From Candidatus Nitrotoga sp. LAW (lineage in GTDB: Bacteria; Pseudomonadota; Gammaproteobacteria; Burkholderiales; Gallionellaceae): DNA of 64,000 nt. The stretch is from positions 119,015 to 183,014 of the forward strand of contig QFXI01000018.1 in NCBI GenBank assembly GCA_003402315.1, in the 5' to 3' direction. The translations under genes were made by a program, and so were the position numbers. Below the pieces are notes generated by a model. That model saw only the letters and a program-made list of their open reading frames with translations, was not told where the DNA came from and made no database searches. This document shows, in pieces, positions 20,733-29,888 of the stretch (position 1 is its first letter; each line of letters begins with the position of its first letter).

Positions 20733-20828
20733 GAACGCAAGATTGCAGGATAAAATAGGGAGCTGTTAATGATAGCAGGCATCCTATTTTCGTGATATAA
20801 AACGCGCTCTTAAAAATTGCGCCTCCCA

Positions 20829-22067
20829 ATGAATCGCGGATTTTATATCATACTTGCGGCGCAGTTCTTCTCCGCACTTGCAGACAATGCCCTACTATTT
20901 GCCGCCATTGCATTGCTTCACGAAATGCATGCGCCAGACTGGCATACCCCGATATTGCAAGCAGCATTTGTGGTGTCCTATATCGTTCTGGCACCTTTTG
21001 TAGGCGCCTTTGCTGATTCGCTGCCCAAGGGCCGCGTCATGTTCATTAGTAACAGCATCAAGCTGTTCGGCTGTATTGCCATGCTGGCCGGGGTAAATCC
21101 GCTTCTCGCCTATGCAGTGGCGGGACTGGGCGCGGCGGCTTATTCCCCGGCAAAATACGGCATCCTTACCGAATATTTACCGTCCGACAAATTAGTACTG
21201 GCAAACAGTTGGATAGAAGGATTGACTGTCGCCGCCATTGTGCTTGGCGCAATAGTGGGGGGTATACTCATCGGCCCAAATATTTCAGGCCAAATGCTGC
21301 AATGGTGGGATGTACCGCTAATAGAAACCGGCATTGACTCGGCGCCAGAACTAGCTATCGCCATCATCACGGTTATTTATCTCATCGCGGCGTTGTTCAA
21401 TCTCTATATCCCGCGCGTGCCAATCGAGCACAAGCCGTTAAGCCGCAACCCAGGGTTCTTGGTAAGTGAATTCGCGCATTGTTTCAAACTGCTATGGAAA
21501 GATCCGCTAGGACAAGTGTCGCTGAGCGTCACCACACTTTTCTGGGGGGCAGGCGCTACGTTACGTTTAATCGTGTTGGCATGGGCCGTCACCGTACTTC
21601 ACTATGATATGGGCGAAGCCGCCAAGCTCACCGCTTGGGTCGCCATTGGTATTGCCATCGGCTCCGTACTGGCGGCTAAATATATCAAACTGGAACATTC
21701 GGTGAAAGTATTGCCAATAGGTATTGCCATGGGGTTAATGGTACTGGCCATGATCCCGGTTACCAGCTCACCACTTGCCATTGCGCTGCTCATTGTTATT
21801 GGCGCAATGGGCGGCTACCTCTTGGTACCCATGAATGCGCTATTGCAACACCGCGGCCACTTGCTTATGGGGGCTGGTAGATCAATCGCTGTGCAAAACT
21901 TTAATGAAAACATCAGTATTTTCGCCATGCTTGCATTATTTGCCTTAATGCAAAAATTGGAATTAAGTATTTACACAATTACTTTGGTGTTTGGCCTGTT
22001 ACTCTCAGGCATCATGACGGTGTTGTATAGAAAGCACAGGCATGATCAGGATACGGGGCAGATGTAG
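20829..22067 (+). CDS. lplT: Lysophospholipid transporter LplT (MFS)
   Basis: A 412-residue major-facilitator protein with about twelve membrane helices, starting MNRGFYIILAAQFFSALADNALL, the LplT signature. LplT flips lysophospholipids across the inner membrane for re-acylation by Aas. The track's start is a TTG; the ATG at 20829 is the family start. The usual partner aas is not next to it. The gene is convergent with the uracil-DNA glycosylase gene. Confidence 0.88.
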   Translation: MNRGFYIILAAQFFSALADNALLFAAIALLHEMHAPDWHTPILQAAFVVSYIVLAPFVGAFADSLPKGRVMFISNSIKLFGCIAMLAGVNPLLAYAVAGLGAAAYSPAKYGILTEYLPSDKLVLANSWIEGLTVAAIVLGAIVGGILIGPNISGQMLQWWDVPLIETGIDSAPELAIAIITVIYLIAALFNLYIPRVPIEHKPLSRNPGFLVSEFAHCFKLLWKDPLGQVSLSVTTLFWGAGATLRLIVLAWAVTVLHYDMGEAAKLTAWVAIGIAIGSVLAAKYIKLEHSVKVLPIGIAMGLMVLAMIPVTSSPLAIALLIVIGAMGGYLLVPMNALLQHRGHLLMGAGRSIAVQNFNENISIFAMLALFALMQKLELSIYTITLVFGLLLSGIMTVLYRKHRHDQDTGQM

Positions 22068-22096
22068 TTTTCTTTTTTAATTTCAAACCAACAATC

Positions 22097-22846
22097 TCAA
22101 ACTAACCTCTGCATCGTAGCAACTGCTAGGCACAGATCGTCCCATGCTTTGGCTTTGTTCAGCGGAGTGTGCAGTAGATCGGTTGGGTGGTAAGTAATGA
22201 TGAGTGGAATAGTTTTCGCCAAACTATGAGAGGATGAACCGCCATAGTCATGAAGTTTGCCACGCAGGTTAGGCAAGGCGGCGTCATACCCCAGTAATAA
22301 AGCGGCGGTTTCACCTAGAACTACGATCAGCTTGGGCTGGATGAGTTGAATTTGGCGCTCCAGGTAGGGCACGCATTGGGCAGTCTCATTGGCTTCTGGC
22401 GTACGATTGCCGGGTGGGTAGCATTTAACGATGTTGGTAATGTACACATTGTGGCCGCGTTTCAACTTAATTGCAGCCAGCATATTATCGAGTAATTTGC
22501 CAGATTGTCCCACGAACGGCTCACCTTGAACGTCTTCGTCCGCGCCCGGCCATTCGCCCACGAATAACCAGTCTGCCCGTACATCACCCATACCAAGAAC
22601 CGTCTGTGTACAGCCCGCACGCAGTTTGCAAGCCGTGCAATTTTTCACCAATGCTTTTAATTCAGCCCAGTTGCAGCTATGAATATTTTGTAAGTCTGCT
22701 TTTTCCATTACAGACTGACTGGTCACTTGCTCTATTATAGGTTGGGCCGCTACAGTCACTTGCTCAAATACAGGCTTGGTTTGTCTGCGCCGTTGCCACA
22801 GCGGATAGAGATTGAGCTCACGTAATATTGCTTCTTCTCGCTTCAC
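22097..22846 (-). CDS. Uracil-DNA glycosylase, family 4
   Basis: This is a 4Fe-4S base-excision repair enzyme that removes uracil from DNA. The family-4 motifs are GEWPGADED (motif 1) and YHPTDLLHTPLNKAKAW (motif 2). Cysteines for the cluster are visible in NCTACKL and in KCYPPGNR through QCVPYL. The N-terminal ~60 residues are a variable extension often annotated as phage-polymerase-like. It overlaps rimI by 4 bp and so is the third gene of tsaB-rimI-udg. Confidence 0.92.
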   Translation of the reverse strand: MKREEAILRELNLYPLWQRRRQTKPVFEQVTVAAQPIIEQVTSQSVMEKADLQNIHSCNWAELKALVKNCTACKLRAGCTQTVLGMGDVRADWLFVGEWPGADEDVQGEPFVGQSGKLLDNMLAAIKLKRGHNVYITNIVKCYPPGNRTPEANETAQCVPYLERQIQLIQPKLIVVLGETAALLLGYDAALPNLRGKLHDYGGSSSHSLAKTIPLIITYHPTDLLHTPLNKAKAWDDLCLAVATMQRLV

Positions 22847-23307
22847 AGTAAATATTCCATCACGATTGCGTCTTCGCGCCCAATGTCTGCCGCATAATAG
22901 CCACGGCGCAGGCCAATTTCGAGAAACCCGACATCACGATATAGTCCCAGCGCCGCCACATTGGAAGGACGCACTTCCAGCAACATGCGCCGCATGTTAC
23001 TGGCGCGCGCAATTTTTATTGTTGCATCCAATAGCCAACGGCCCAAGCCTTTGCGTTGATATTCGGCGGCGATGCCGATATTGAGCAAGTGCGCTTCATC
23101 CAATGCAGGCATGAACACAACATAACCTAATATTTCACCCTCTGCTTCGCACACCTTACACACATAATTACTATTAAGCGCATCGGTAAAATTCCCGCAA
23201 GTCCACGGACAAGCATGCACGCGTCGTTCAATGCACACTATCCCTGCCAAGTCTGCTAGATTCATATTGCGCAAGATGGTGTGGTCAAGTAACTGGGACA
23301 AACTCAT
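22843..23307 (-). CDS. rimI: Ribosomal protein S18 alanine N-acetyltransferase
   Basis: A GNAT-fold acetyltransferase of 154 residues. The acetyl-CoA binding motif is EYQRKGLGRWLL. The RimI-typical LLEVRPSNVAALGLYRDVGF and E..R..YY segments follow. It overlaps tsaB by 4 bp, the standard tsaB-rimI pairing, so the RimI assignment is firmer than from the fold alone. Confidence 0.92.
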   Translation of the reverse strand: MSLSQLLDHTILRNMNLADLAGIVCIERRVHACPWTCGNFTDALNSNYVCKVCEAEGEILGYVVFMPALDEAHLLNIGIAAEYQRKGLGRWLLDATIKIARASNMRRMLLEVRPSNVAALGLYRDVGFLEIGLRRGYYAADIGREDAIVMEYLL

Positions 23308-23978
23308 CGCTCGCTGGTTTTTAGCGCCACCTTGTCGCGTAAATAAAACGGCATGGCTTGCGCCGCATCCATGCCTTGACCGGCGGCAAATAATGGCGCG
23401 GCCAATTCTGCAATAGCACTGGCCTGTGGCACGGCCTGCGTATCGCTACCAATAATTTGCCCGGCATAGAGATTACCCAATACAGCACCATATATGGCAA
23501 AGCCACTGCCTGTACCAAACCATCCAGAGCCTTGAACCTGCGGAGCCTGTTGCGGCAAACATAAATTCGGCTCGCAAACTGTCACCCATGACCCCGCCCG
23601 TTTTTCATAGACAGCATGATAAATCTCACCCATGCGCGCATCCAGTGCGGCGATCACTTTATCGTGGCCGGCGGCTTGCGCTAATGCTTGCAACGTACAC
23701 ACTCCCACCACCGGCAAATCCGCTCCCAGCGCCAATCCTTGCGTTACCCCACAAGCAATGCGTACGCCGGTGAATGAACCCGGCCCGGCGCCAAATGCAA
23801 TGCCATCCAATTTCGAAATTTTAACGCCCGCTTCATGCAATAAATTATCCAGTATTCCTATCAGCAATTCGGAATGGCGCTGTCCGGCCAGTTCGCAACG
23901 ATTGACAACATTGCCGTCCTGCCATAGTGCGACGGAGCAGTATTCAGTAGATGTTTCCAGCGCCAATATACGCATCAT
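23304..23978 (-). CDS. tsaB: tRNA threonylcarbamoyladenosine biosynthesis protein TsaB
   Basis: An ASKHA-fold subunit that holds TsaD in the complex making t6A37 in tRNA. The N-terminus is MRILALETSTEYCSVALW, and GAGPGSFTGVRIACG is typical. It has 224 residues, the usual length. Two tandem ATGs (23978, 23975) are possible starts. TsaB, the Sua5-type synthase (25357-26415) and TsaE (33993-34484) all lie in this window; TsaD does not. Confidence 0.93.
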   Translation of the reverse strand: MMRILALETSTEYCSVALWQDGNVVNRCELAGQRHSELLIGILDNLLHEAGVKISKLDGIAFGAGPGSFTGVRIACGVTQGLALGADLPVVGVCTLQALAQAAGHDKVIAALDARMGEIYHAVYEKRAGSWVTVCEPNLCLPQQAPQVQGSGWFGTGSGFAIYGAVLGNLYAGQIIGSDTQAVPQASAIAELAAPLFAAGQGMDAAQAMPFYLRDKVALKTSER

Positions 23979-24016
23979 TATTAAGAATTGCCCTATTGAA
24001 TAATATGCACTTAAAC

Positions 24017-24036
24017 ATTCCCGTTTAAACGGGAAT
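24017..24036. repeat. Perfect 20-bp palindrome between tsaB and ispF
   Basis: ATTCCCGTTTAAACGGGAAT is its own reverse complement, with partial extension by CTTAAA/TTTAAG on the flanks. It lies about 40 bp past the ispF stop and about 40 bp before tsaB. It could be a weak terminator after ispF, but no T-run follows on the minus strand. An operator is the alternative. Confidence 0.5.
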
Positions 24037-24076
24037 ATTTAAGCGGTGAAATAATATTGTCGAAATTTATGTTGGT

Positions 24077-24547
24077 TCAGACTAACAACAACGCGACAGC
24101 CTGCGCCGCGATACCTTCTTCGCGCCCGCTAAAGCCCAGCCTTTCAGTGGTGGTCGCTTTCACATTAACAGCATTCACCGCTACGCCCAAATCAGCGGCA
24201 ATATTCTCTACCATGCGCGGAATGTGCGGTGCCATCTTGGGTGCTTGTGCAATGATAGTGGCATCCAAATTGCCTATGCGAAAACCCGCATTGGTCACCA
24301 TACGCGCTACTTCGCGCAATAAAATGCGGCTATCAATATTTTTAAACTTGGTATCGGTATCTGAAAAATGACGCCCGATATCACCCAGCGCTGCTGCACC
24401 CAGCAGGGCATCACAGATGGCGTGCAACAGTACGTCAGCATCGGAATGGCCGAGCAGCCCTTTGTCATGGAGTATCTCCACGCCACCAATAATTAACTTG
24501 CGCCCCTCGACTAATTGATGAACGTCAAAACCCTGTCCGATTCTCAT
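24077..24547 (-). CDS. ispF: 2-C-methyl-D-erythritol 2,4-cyclodiphosphate synthase
   Basis: This is the fifth enzyme of the MEP isoprenoid pathway; it cyclises CDP-methylerythritol phosphate. Zinc ligands and signatures are visible: GFDVHQL at the start, [14 protein letters not shown] and [18 protein letters not shown]. It has 156 residues and follows ispD by 2 bp. Confidence 0.97.
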   Translation of the reverse strand: MRIGQGFDVHQLVEGRKLIIGGVEILHDKGLLGHSDADVLLHAICDALLGAAALGDIGRHFSDTDTKFKNIDSRILLREVARMVTNAGFRIGNLDATIIAQAPKMAPHIPRMVENIAADLGVAVNAVNVKATTTERLGFSGREEGIAAQAVALLLV

Positions 24548-24549
24548 AT

Positions 24550-25230
24550 TTATTTTCTTTGGACTAACAACAATTCGGCTAACTCAATATCCTGCGGATA
24601 AGTTACCTTAAAGTTGCTGTAACTACTTGTCACGAGCTTGGGATGAAACCCCAGCGCCTCGACTGCGGAGGCGTCATCCGTTACATTTGGGGCGGTTTGT
24701 AGCGCTTGTAATAATAGCCCAGTGCGAAACATTTGCGGTGTCTGCGCCTGCCATACTCCCTCACGATTTTCGGTATGCACAATTCGGCATTCAGCATCGG
24801 CACGCTTCAAAGTATCTGCTACCGGCACAGCAAGAATGCCGCCAACCTCGTCGTCGCGCAATACTTCAATCAAGTGTGCAAGCTGCTTGTGGCTCAAACA
24901 AGGCCGTGCAGCATCATGCACCAGTAGCCAGTCATCAAGTTCAAGTTCGGCGGCCATTAATCCATTCAGTACGCTTTCCGCGCGCGTTGCGCCACCACAA
25001 AATAGCGGCTGTAACTTTTCTCCGAATAACGACCAGTCATAACTATGCCAGTACGCGTCATCAGGTGTGAGGATTACAAAGACAGTGTTGATATCCGGGT
25101 TGGCACACAAAGTTGCAAGTGCGTGATAAAGCATCGGCTGTCCGGCAATCGGCAGGTATTGTTTTGGTAACCCACTGCCCATGCGAGAACCACAGCCAGC
25201 GGCGGGAACGAGTGCGAAAATTTCGGGCAT
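24550..25230 (-). CDS. ispD: 2-C-methyl-D-erythritol 4-phosphate cytidylyltransferase
   Basis: The enzyme activates methylerythritol phosphate with CTP in the MEP pathway. The nucleotidyltransferase loop [19 protein letters not shown] is at the N-terminus, and LVHDAARPC and the C-terminal [12 protein letters not shown] are typical. It has 226 residues. It forms a two-gene operon with ispF. Confidence 0.97.
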   Translation of the reverse strand: MPEIFALVPAAGCGSRMGSGLPKQYLPIAGQPMLYHALATLCANPDINTVFVILTPDDAYWHSYDWSLFGEKLQPLFCGGATRAESVLNGLMAAELELDDWLLVHDAARPCLSHKQLAHLIEVLRDDEVGGILAVPVADTLKRADAECRIVHTENREGVWQAQTPQMFRTGLLLQALQTAPNVTDDASAVEALGFHPKLVTSSYSNFKVTYPQDIELAELLLVQRK

Positions 25231-25356
25231 TATTTGAAGGAAAAAGTAAGCCTATTCACTCAAACCGTTTCAAGTTCAATACGAATTTTACGGAATAGTT
25301 CTAAATAAAGTTAAACTAGTTTAAATCTCAACTGATTACCGATTTTTCGAAACGTT

Positions 25357-26415
25357 TTACATATTTGTTGTTCCTGGTAGAGCCATATCACTTATTGTTT
25401 TAGACGTACCCTGAGCGGCGCGCCGCATCCGGTCATTGATTGCAACCCATTCTTGCTGTGTTGGGGGAGCTTCTGCCAAAATACAATCGAAGTTGGCGTG
25501 ATCAATACGGTGCAGTGTCGCATAAAGTTCGCGTCCATATTCATCAGCCATTAGTGGCATCTGGAGGCTCGTGATTCCAACAATATGGCTTACATCGCTA
25601 TTTGCACTCAGATTAAGAACCGCTACTTTATGGCCCAGTTTAGCCAGTTGATACACTCGATGCCACAATTCATCTGCCGGATAGATCTCAATTGGCGTTG
25701 TTGGAGCATAATGTGAGTCCAACATGCCGGGAGCCCGCAGCAGCTTGGAGGTGACTGACTGGGCCAGTGATACTTTCTGATTAAGCGTGTATTCAATTGC
25801 TTCGACGGGAAGCCCGCCAGGCCGCAATAACGTAGCCTCTCCGTGCGTTAAGCTAATGATGGTGGACTCTACACCGATACGGCATGCCCCCCCATCAAGA
25901 ATCATACCTACTTTAGATCCTAGTTTGTCATGCACGTGTTGCGCTGTGGTTGGACTTACCTGTCCAAAACGATTGGCCGATGGTGCTGCAATTCCGCCGC
26001 CGAATACACGCAGCAGGGCGGTTGCGACGGGGTGGTCAGGTACACGCAGACCTACCGTATCTTGCCCGCCGGTAACCTCATTCGGCACTTGGCTGGACCG
26101 TTGCAGGATTAAGGTCAGCGGCCCCGGCCAGAATGCTTCTGCCAGTCGCCATGCGGCGTCGGGAATTTCCCGCGCCCAAGTGGACAGTTGGGAGGCTGCG
26201 GCAATATGAACGATTAGCGGATGATAGTTTGGTCGATTTTTGATCTCAAAAATTTTTCGCACGGCAAGTGGATTGGAGGCATCCGCCCCCAATCCGTAAA
26301 CAGTCTCAGTGGGAAAAACCACAGTCTCGCCTGCCCGCAGCAATGCCGTGGCAGCTTGTATTTCGTCATCCGGAACCTTATAGGGATTCACCGCAGTGTC
26401 TTGTTTTCTTTTCAA
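25357..26415 (-). CDS. L-threonylcarbamoyladenylate synthase, Sua5 type
   Basis: The enzyme makes the threonylcarbamoyl-AMP used for tRNA t6A. An N-terminal YrdC domain (about 10-205) contains VFPTETVYGLGADA, KNRPNYHPLIVH and PSANRFG. A linker and C-terminal Sua5 domain (about 230-350) follow, which distinguishes it from short TsaC. Length is 352 residues. It overlaps psiE upstream by 4 bp. Confidence 0.93.
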   Translation of the reverse strand: MKRKQDTAVNPYKVPDDEIQAATALLRAGETVVFPTETVYGLGADASNPLAVRKIFEIKNRPNYHPLIVHIAAASQLSTWAREIPDAAWRLAEAFWPGPLTLILQRSSQVPNEVTGGQDTVGLRVPDHPVATALLRVFGGGIAAPSANRFGQVSPTTAQHVHDKLGSKVGMILDGGACRIGVESTIISLTHGEATLLRPGGLPVEAIEYTLNQKVSLAQSVTSKLLRAPGMLDSHYAPTTPIEIYPADELWHRVYQLAKLGHKVAVLNLSANSDVSHIVGITSLQMPLMADEYGRELYATLHRIDHANFDCILAEAPPTQQEWVAINDRMRRAAQGTSKTISDMALPGTTNM

Positions 26416-26849
26416 TCCTGCACTTTGTCGGCTTGTCGCAGTTCCGCCGACGATTCATCACCTGAATAGGGATAACGGACATGGCCGAGGCGAATCAGGA
26501 ACACTGCCAGCGTTAACATCAGGATAGAGCCAGTTATCGCGAGCATGCGCCAGTCATCCATAGCTTTCATATCCAAGATCAGGTAACGCGCAAGTGCCAC
26601 CATGCCAATGTAAAGCGGGAAGCGCACTGGTAGTTTGCCTGAGTTGTAATATAGCCCGACCATGGCAAGTACCTCTAGGTAGAGGAAAAGCAGTAACAAG
26701 TCGGTTAGGGTCACTTGTACTGCCCGTACCATAATCATTGTCTCGCTTGCCATGGCGAACACTGTGGCAATGGCAATGACCAGCAAGCCTATATGTTCGA
26801 CCAGTGAAAGAAGTCGTTGGTTGAATCTTTTAATGGTTCTGCTTTTCAA
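26412..26849 (-). CDS. PsiE-family membrane protein
   Basis: A 145-residue inner-membrane protein with about four hydrophobic segments and a central LLLFLYLEVLAMVGLYY motif. This is the PsiE pattern, first known as phosphate-starvation-inducible in E. coli; function is unknown. The stop overlaps the Sua5-type start, so the two are coupled. No Pho box was recognised upstream. Confidence 0.82.
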   Translation of the reverse strand: MKSRTIKRFNQRLLSLVEHIGLLVIAIATVFAMASETMIMVRAVQVTLTDLLLLFLYLEVLAMVGLYYNSGKLPVRFPLYIGMVALARYLILDMKAMDDWRMLAITGSILMLTLAVFLIRLGHVRYPYSGDESSAELRQADKVQD

Positions 26850-27057
26850 TCCGCTAGCACCTCAATAATATAAAACATGCACTTAAAAATAAGCGAATCA
26901 GTGCATAACACTTTTATTTTTAATAAAAGTTTCCAATGCTCTGGCCATTTTCAATGGAGGCATATGTAATGCTCGCAATTTGCTTCGGCACCCTTTTTGA
27001 GGTTTTGTGCGTTCACTGAACTCTAGCGTCGCTCTGATGCTAATTGTTGATGATGTA

Positions 27058-27942
27058 TCACACGTCCATCAATAGCCGCACGGCTTCATGATATTTTTCC
27101 GCAGTTTTTTCGATTATGTCGGCAGGAACTTTCGGTGCGGGGAGTTGTTTGTTCCAGCCAGAAGCTTCCATCCAGTCACGCACGAACTGCTTATCAAAGC
27201 TAGGCGGACTGCTACCTACATTGTATTGATCCGCTGGCCAGAACCGTGAGGAATCCGGCGTCAGCGCTTCATCAATTAAATACATTTTCCCTGATGAATC
27301 CACACCAAATTCAAATTTGGTATCAGCGATGATGATTCCCTTGATAGCCGCATATTCCGCTGCCTGGGTATACAGTGACAAGGCGGCATGACGCACTGCA
27401 TTAGCACGCGGCGCCCCCAGCAATTTTACGGCTTGGTCGAAAGAGATATTTTCATCATGTTCACCTGCGGGTGCCTTGGTTGAAGGTGTAAATAATGGTT
27501 GCGGCAGTTTTTGCGCTTCCTGTAAATCGGCAGGCAATTTAATGCCACACACCATGCCAGTCTTCTGATACTCCTTCCACGCGGAACCAGCTAGATAGCC
27601 GCGCACGATGGCTTCAATAGGCACGGGTCTCAAGCGTTTTACTACGAAAGCCCGGCCAGCCAATTGCGCGCGCTCTTCATCAGTTTTGACTAAGGATTCT
27701 GGCTTGATACCGGTAAGGTGATTAGGGAGAACGTGATTAAGCTTACTAAACCAGAAATTGGACAGGGTAGTGAGTACTTGACCTTTTCCTGGCACTGGAG
27801 TCGGTAAAATGACATCAAAGGCAGACAAACGATCAGTTTGCACAATGAGCAGGCGATCATCATCCACTTCATAAATGTCACGCACTTTGCCGCGGTGCAG
27901 TAATGGCAAGCTGGTTAAGTTGGATTCAAGTAATACAGACAT
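27058..27942 (-). CDS. purC: Phosphoribosylaminoimidazole-succinocarboxamide synthase
   Basis: This purine-pathway enzyme joins aspartate to CAIR with ATP. Signatures include [29 protein letters not shown] at the N-terminus, [16 protein letters not shown] and IADTKFEFG. The 294-residue form is the longer proteobacterial/eukaryote-like type. It follows purE by 12 bp, so the two consecutive steps are co-transcribed. Confidence 0.97.
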   Translation of the reverse strand: MSVLLESNLTSLPLLHRGKVRDIYEVDDDRLLIVQTDRLSAFDVILPTPVPGKGQVLTTLSNFWFSKLNHVLPNHLTGIKPESLVKTDEERAQLAGRAFVVKRLRPVPIEAIVRGYLAGSAWKEYQKTGMVCGIKLPADLQEAQKLPQPLFTPSTKAPAGEHDENISFDQAVKLLGAPRANAVRHAALSLYTQAAEYAAIKGIIIADTKFEFGVDSSGKMYLIDEALTPDSSRFWPADQYNVGSSPPSFDKQFVRDWMEASGWNKQLPAPKVPADIIEKTAEKYHEAVRLLMDV

Positions 27943-27954
27943 AAGGTTCCCTTT

Positions 27955-28449
27955 TTAGCTTAGTGATGGCAGCTTGGTCGCGGCAATTGCTTCGGCCTGC
28001 TGTTTGCGGAATTCGACGAGACGCTTGGCCAACTGTGTATCGTTCAATGCCAGCATGGCTATTGCGAACAGGCCGGCATTTGCCGCACCAGCTTCGCCGA
28101 TAGCAAACGTGGCCACCGGAATACCTTTAGGCATTTGCACGATGGATAATAGCGAATCGATTCCCTTGAGGTATTTGGACGGAATGGGTACGCCCAGCAC
28201 GGGCAGCGTCGTTTGACCAGCAATTACACCAGCCAAATGCGCCGCACCACCCGCGCCAGCAATGAAACATTGTACGCCTTGCTCACTCATTTCCTGAACA
28301 TAGGTTAATAACAATTCAGGTGAACGGTGTGCGGAGATCACGCGCGCATCGTAGGCTACGCCGAAATCATGTAAAGGGCGCGCGGCCTGCTGCATGATTT
28401 CCCAATCATTTGAACTACCCATCAAGATGGCAACCAGTGGTTTGCTCAT
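27955..28449 (-). CDS. purE: 5-(carboxyamino)imidazole ribonucleotide mutase
   Basis: The enzyme converts N5-CAIR to CAIR. The class I signatures are MGSSNDWEIMQQA, SAHRSPE and AGAGGAAHLAGV near residue 70. It has 164 residues and a good ribosome binding site (AGAGAGAAA). It is first in purE-purC; the usual partner purK is absent here. Confidence 0.97.
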   Translation of the reverse strand: MSKPLVAILMGSSNDWEIMQQAARPLHDFGVAYDARVISAHRSPELLLTYVQEMSEQGVQCFIAGAGGAAHLAGVIAGQTTLPVLGVPIPSKYLKGIDSLLSIVQMPKGIPVATFAIGEAGAANAGLFAIAMLALNDTQLAKRLVEFRKQQAEAIAATKLPSLS

Positions 28450-28874
28450 GATATTTCTCTCTTTTTAAGTTTGCTTAATAGATCTTGTTATTTAATTTCT
28501 AATACCCGTTAGAGTTTATTTATAAAGTAAAGCGCTCTGCTACAAGCAGTAGGCATTAACTGTGCTCTTCAAATTTGCTGGTTTCTACCGGCTTTCGCCC
28601 CGGTAAACGGGAATTAAACCCACAGCGATTTAACAAAATTGATCAGCGCAACGCGGCTGTACAAGACAGTAGGGCAGCTAAAATGAATTGATTTGTGTTT
28701 CGGTTGAAGATCCGTATACCGCAATTTAAATTTAAACGGTTAACCGGAACCCACCTCGATCATTTTTTGGGTGAATACATTTTGCTCATTTGCTCAAGTG
28801 GAATTGCCAGATGTGCATATATTTTGCGTCTGGGTACAGCTTTAAGTTTAATTAACGTCGTTAAAGGTTAATAA
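28450..28874. other. Intergenic stretch upstream of purE
   Basis: About 425 bp. The part nearest purE should hold its promoter; TTGTAG-17 nt-TAAATA on the minus strand is a possible but weak match. The rest shows no ORF or RNA gene I can support. Confidence 0.4.
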
Positions 28875-29357
28875 TTATTTTTTAAATCCAATAAGGTAGA
28901 TTCCGATAACTTTTCCCACTTTATCTTTAATGGGGTCGTAACAAGTATAGTAAGAGTTGCCTAAAATATCGATATCACCACAATATACTTCACCTTTGAT
29001 CACTGCATCATAAGCCTTGTTATGGACAAGTTTAGTTCCAACTCCGCGCGTTCCTTTAGGTGTTAATACGTTTGTGCTAACCCGAATAAACTCAATACCA
29101 TCTTTAACGAAGACCGTAGAATACGCGCCAGATGTTTTTTTAATTTCATCCACAACACTAAAGTTGTTGTTTATTTTTTGTGTACCGAAATAAATAACGG
29201 GAGCAATGATATTGCCAGATTTTTCCACTCCTTCTATCCTAGGTTCACCCATTTTTACAAATTTTGCCTTAAGTTCATCAACTATTTTCCTGGCGTCATC
29301 TGCACTTGCAGTAGCCATGAATAGTAATGTTGTTAGGAACAGAATTGTTTTTTTCAT
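28875..29357 (-). CDS. Secreted stand-alone Cache-domain protein
   Basis: The start is ATG 29357, giving 160 residues with a clear signal peptide (MKKTILFLTTLLFMATASA). The mature part is a single Cache domain, with FVKDGIEFIRVSTNV and the C-terminal YDPIKDKVGKVIGIYLIG typical of the sCache_3 group. Cache domains usually sense ligands as part of chemoreceptors or kinases. Here no membrane anchor or output domain is present, so it is a soluble periplasmic binder. The 23 extra residues in the track precede the signal peptide and are unlikely. Confidence 0.83.
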   Translation of the reverse strand: MKKTILFLTTLLFMATASADDARKIVDELKAKFVKMGEPRIEGVEKSGNIIAPVIYFGTQKINNNFSVVDEIKKTSGAYSTVFVKDGIEFIRVSTNVLTPKGTRGVGTKLVHNKAYDAVIKGEVYCGDIDILGNSYYTCYDPIKDKVGKVIGIYLIGFKK

Positions 29358-29888
29358 AAAAATACCTTTTTTAAATAGGTTTATTCGAATAAATTTATTC
29401 ATGGTAGTCGGAGTATAAATATTCATTTTGTAATTGTAAATTTTAACAAATAACGTTTATTAAAATAACCTGGGAGCTTGCTGGAATATTTACAATAACC
29501 CATTGATTATGTTGGTGCATTTGTTATTCAGGATAATTAATTTATTGATTAAAAACAATGCATTATGCAACCACATAATTCCAAATCTGACGGTTTGCCA
29601 ATTGCACTAATTTCTTGCTCTGCCCAAGCGTTTAAATCTAGCTTTTTGAAAGTATCATTTTTTTATTACATTAACATTTCGGAGCTCATCGTAATCTTAT
29701 AGCTGCAACGTAGTTCGATTGGCTCAATACGCTGTACAATTATACAATCATTTTAGGCATTTCCATCCCAGATGGAGCCTCCATCAATAAAACTCATGTC
29801 CGGCCGGGACGCCAGCTGCAGAGACTGGATAAAATATTTTATTTATTCTTATGGTTACGGTAAAGGTTGCGTCTTGATAGTGTCAAAA
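29358..29888. other. Intergenic stretch upstream of the Cache gene
   Basis: About 530 bp, AT-rich, between the start of the Cache gene and the end of the sulfurylase/kinase gene. No ORF, RNA gene or mobile-element end was recognised. Confidence 0.5.

Noticed and set aside
28739-28755. TTAACCGGAACCCAC shared with 63488-63502
   Set aside because: The second copy is inside the Kelch coding remnant and flanks do not match, so a 15-bp chance identity is likely.
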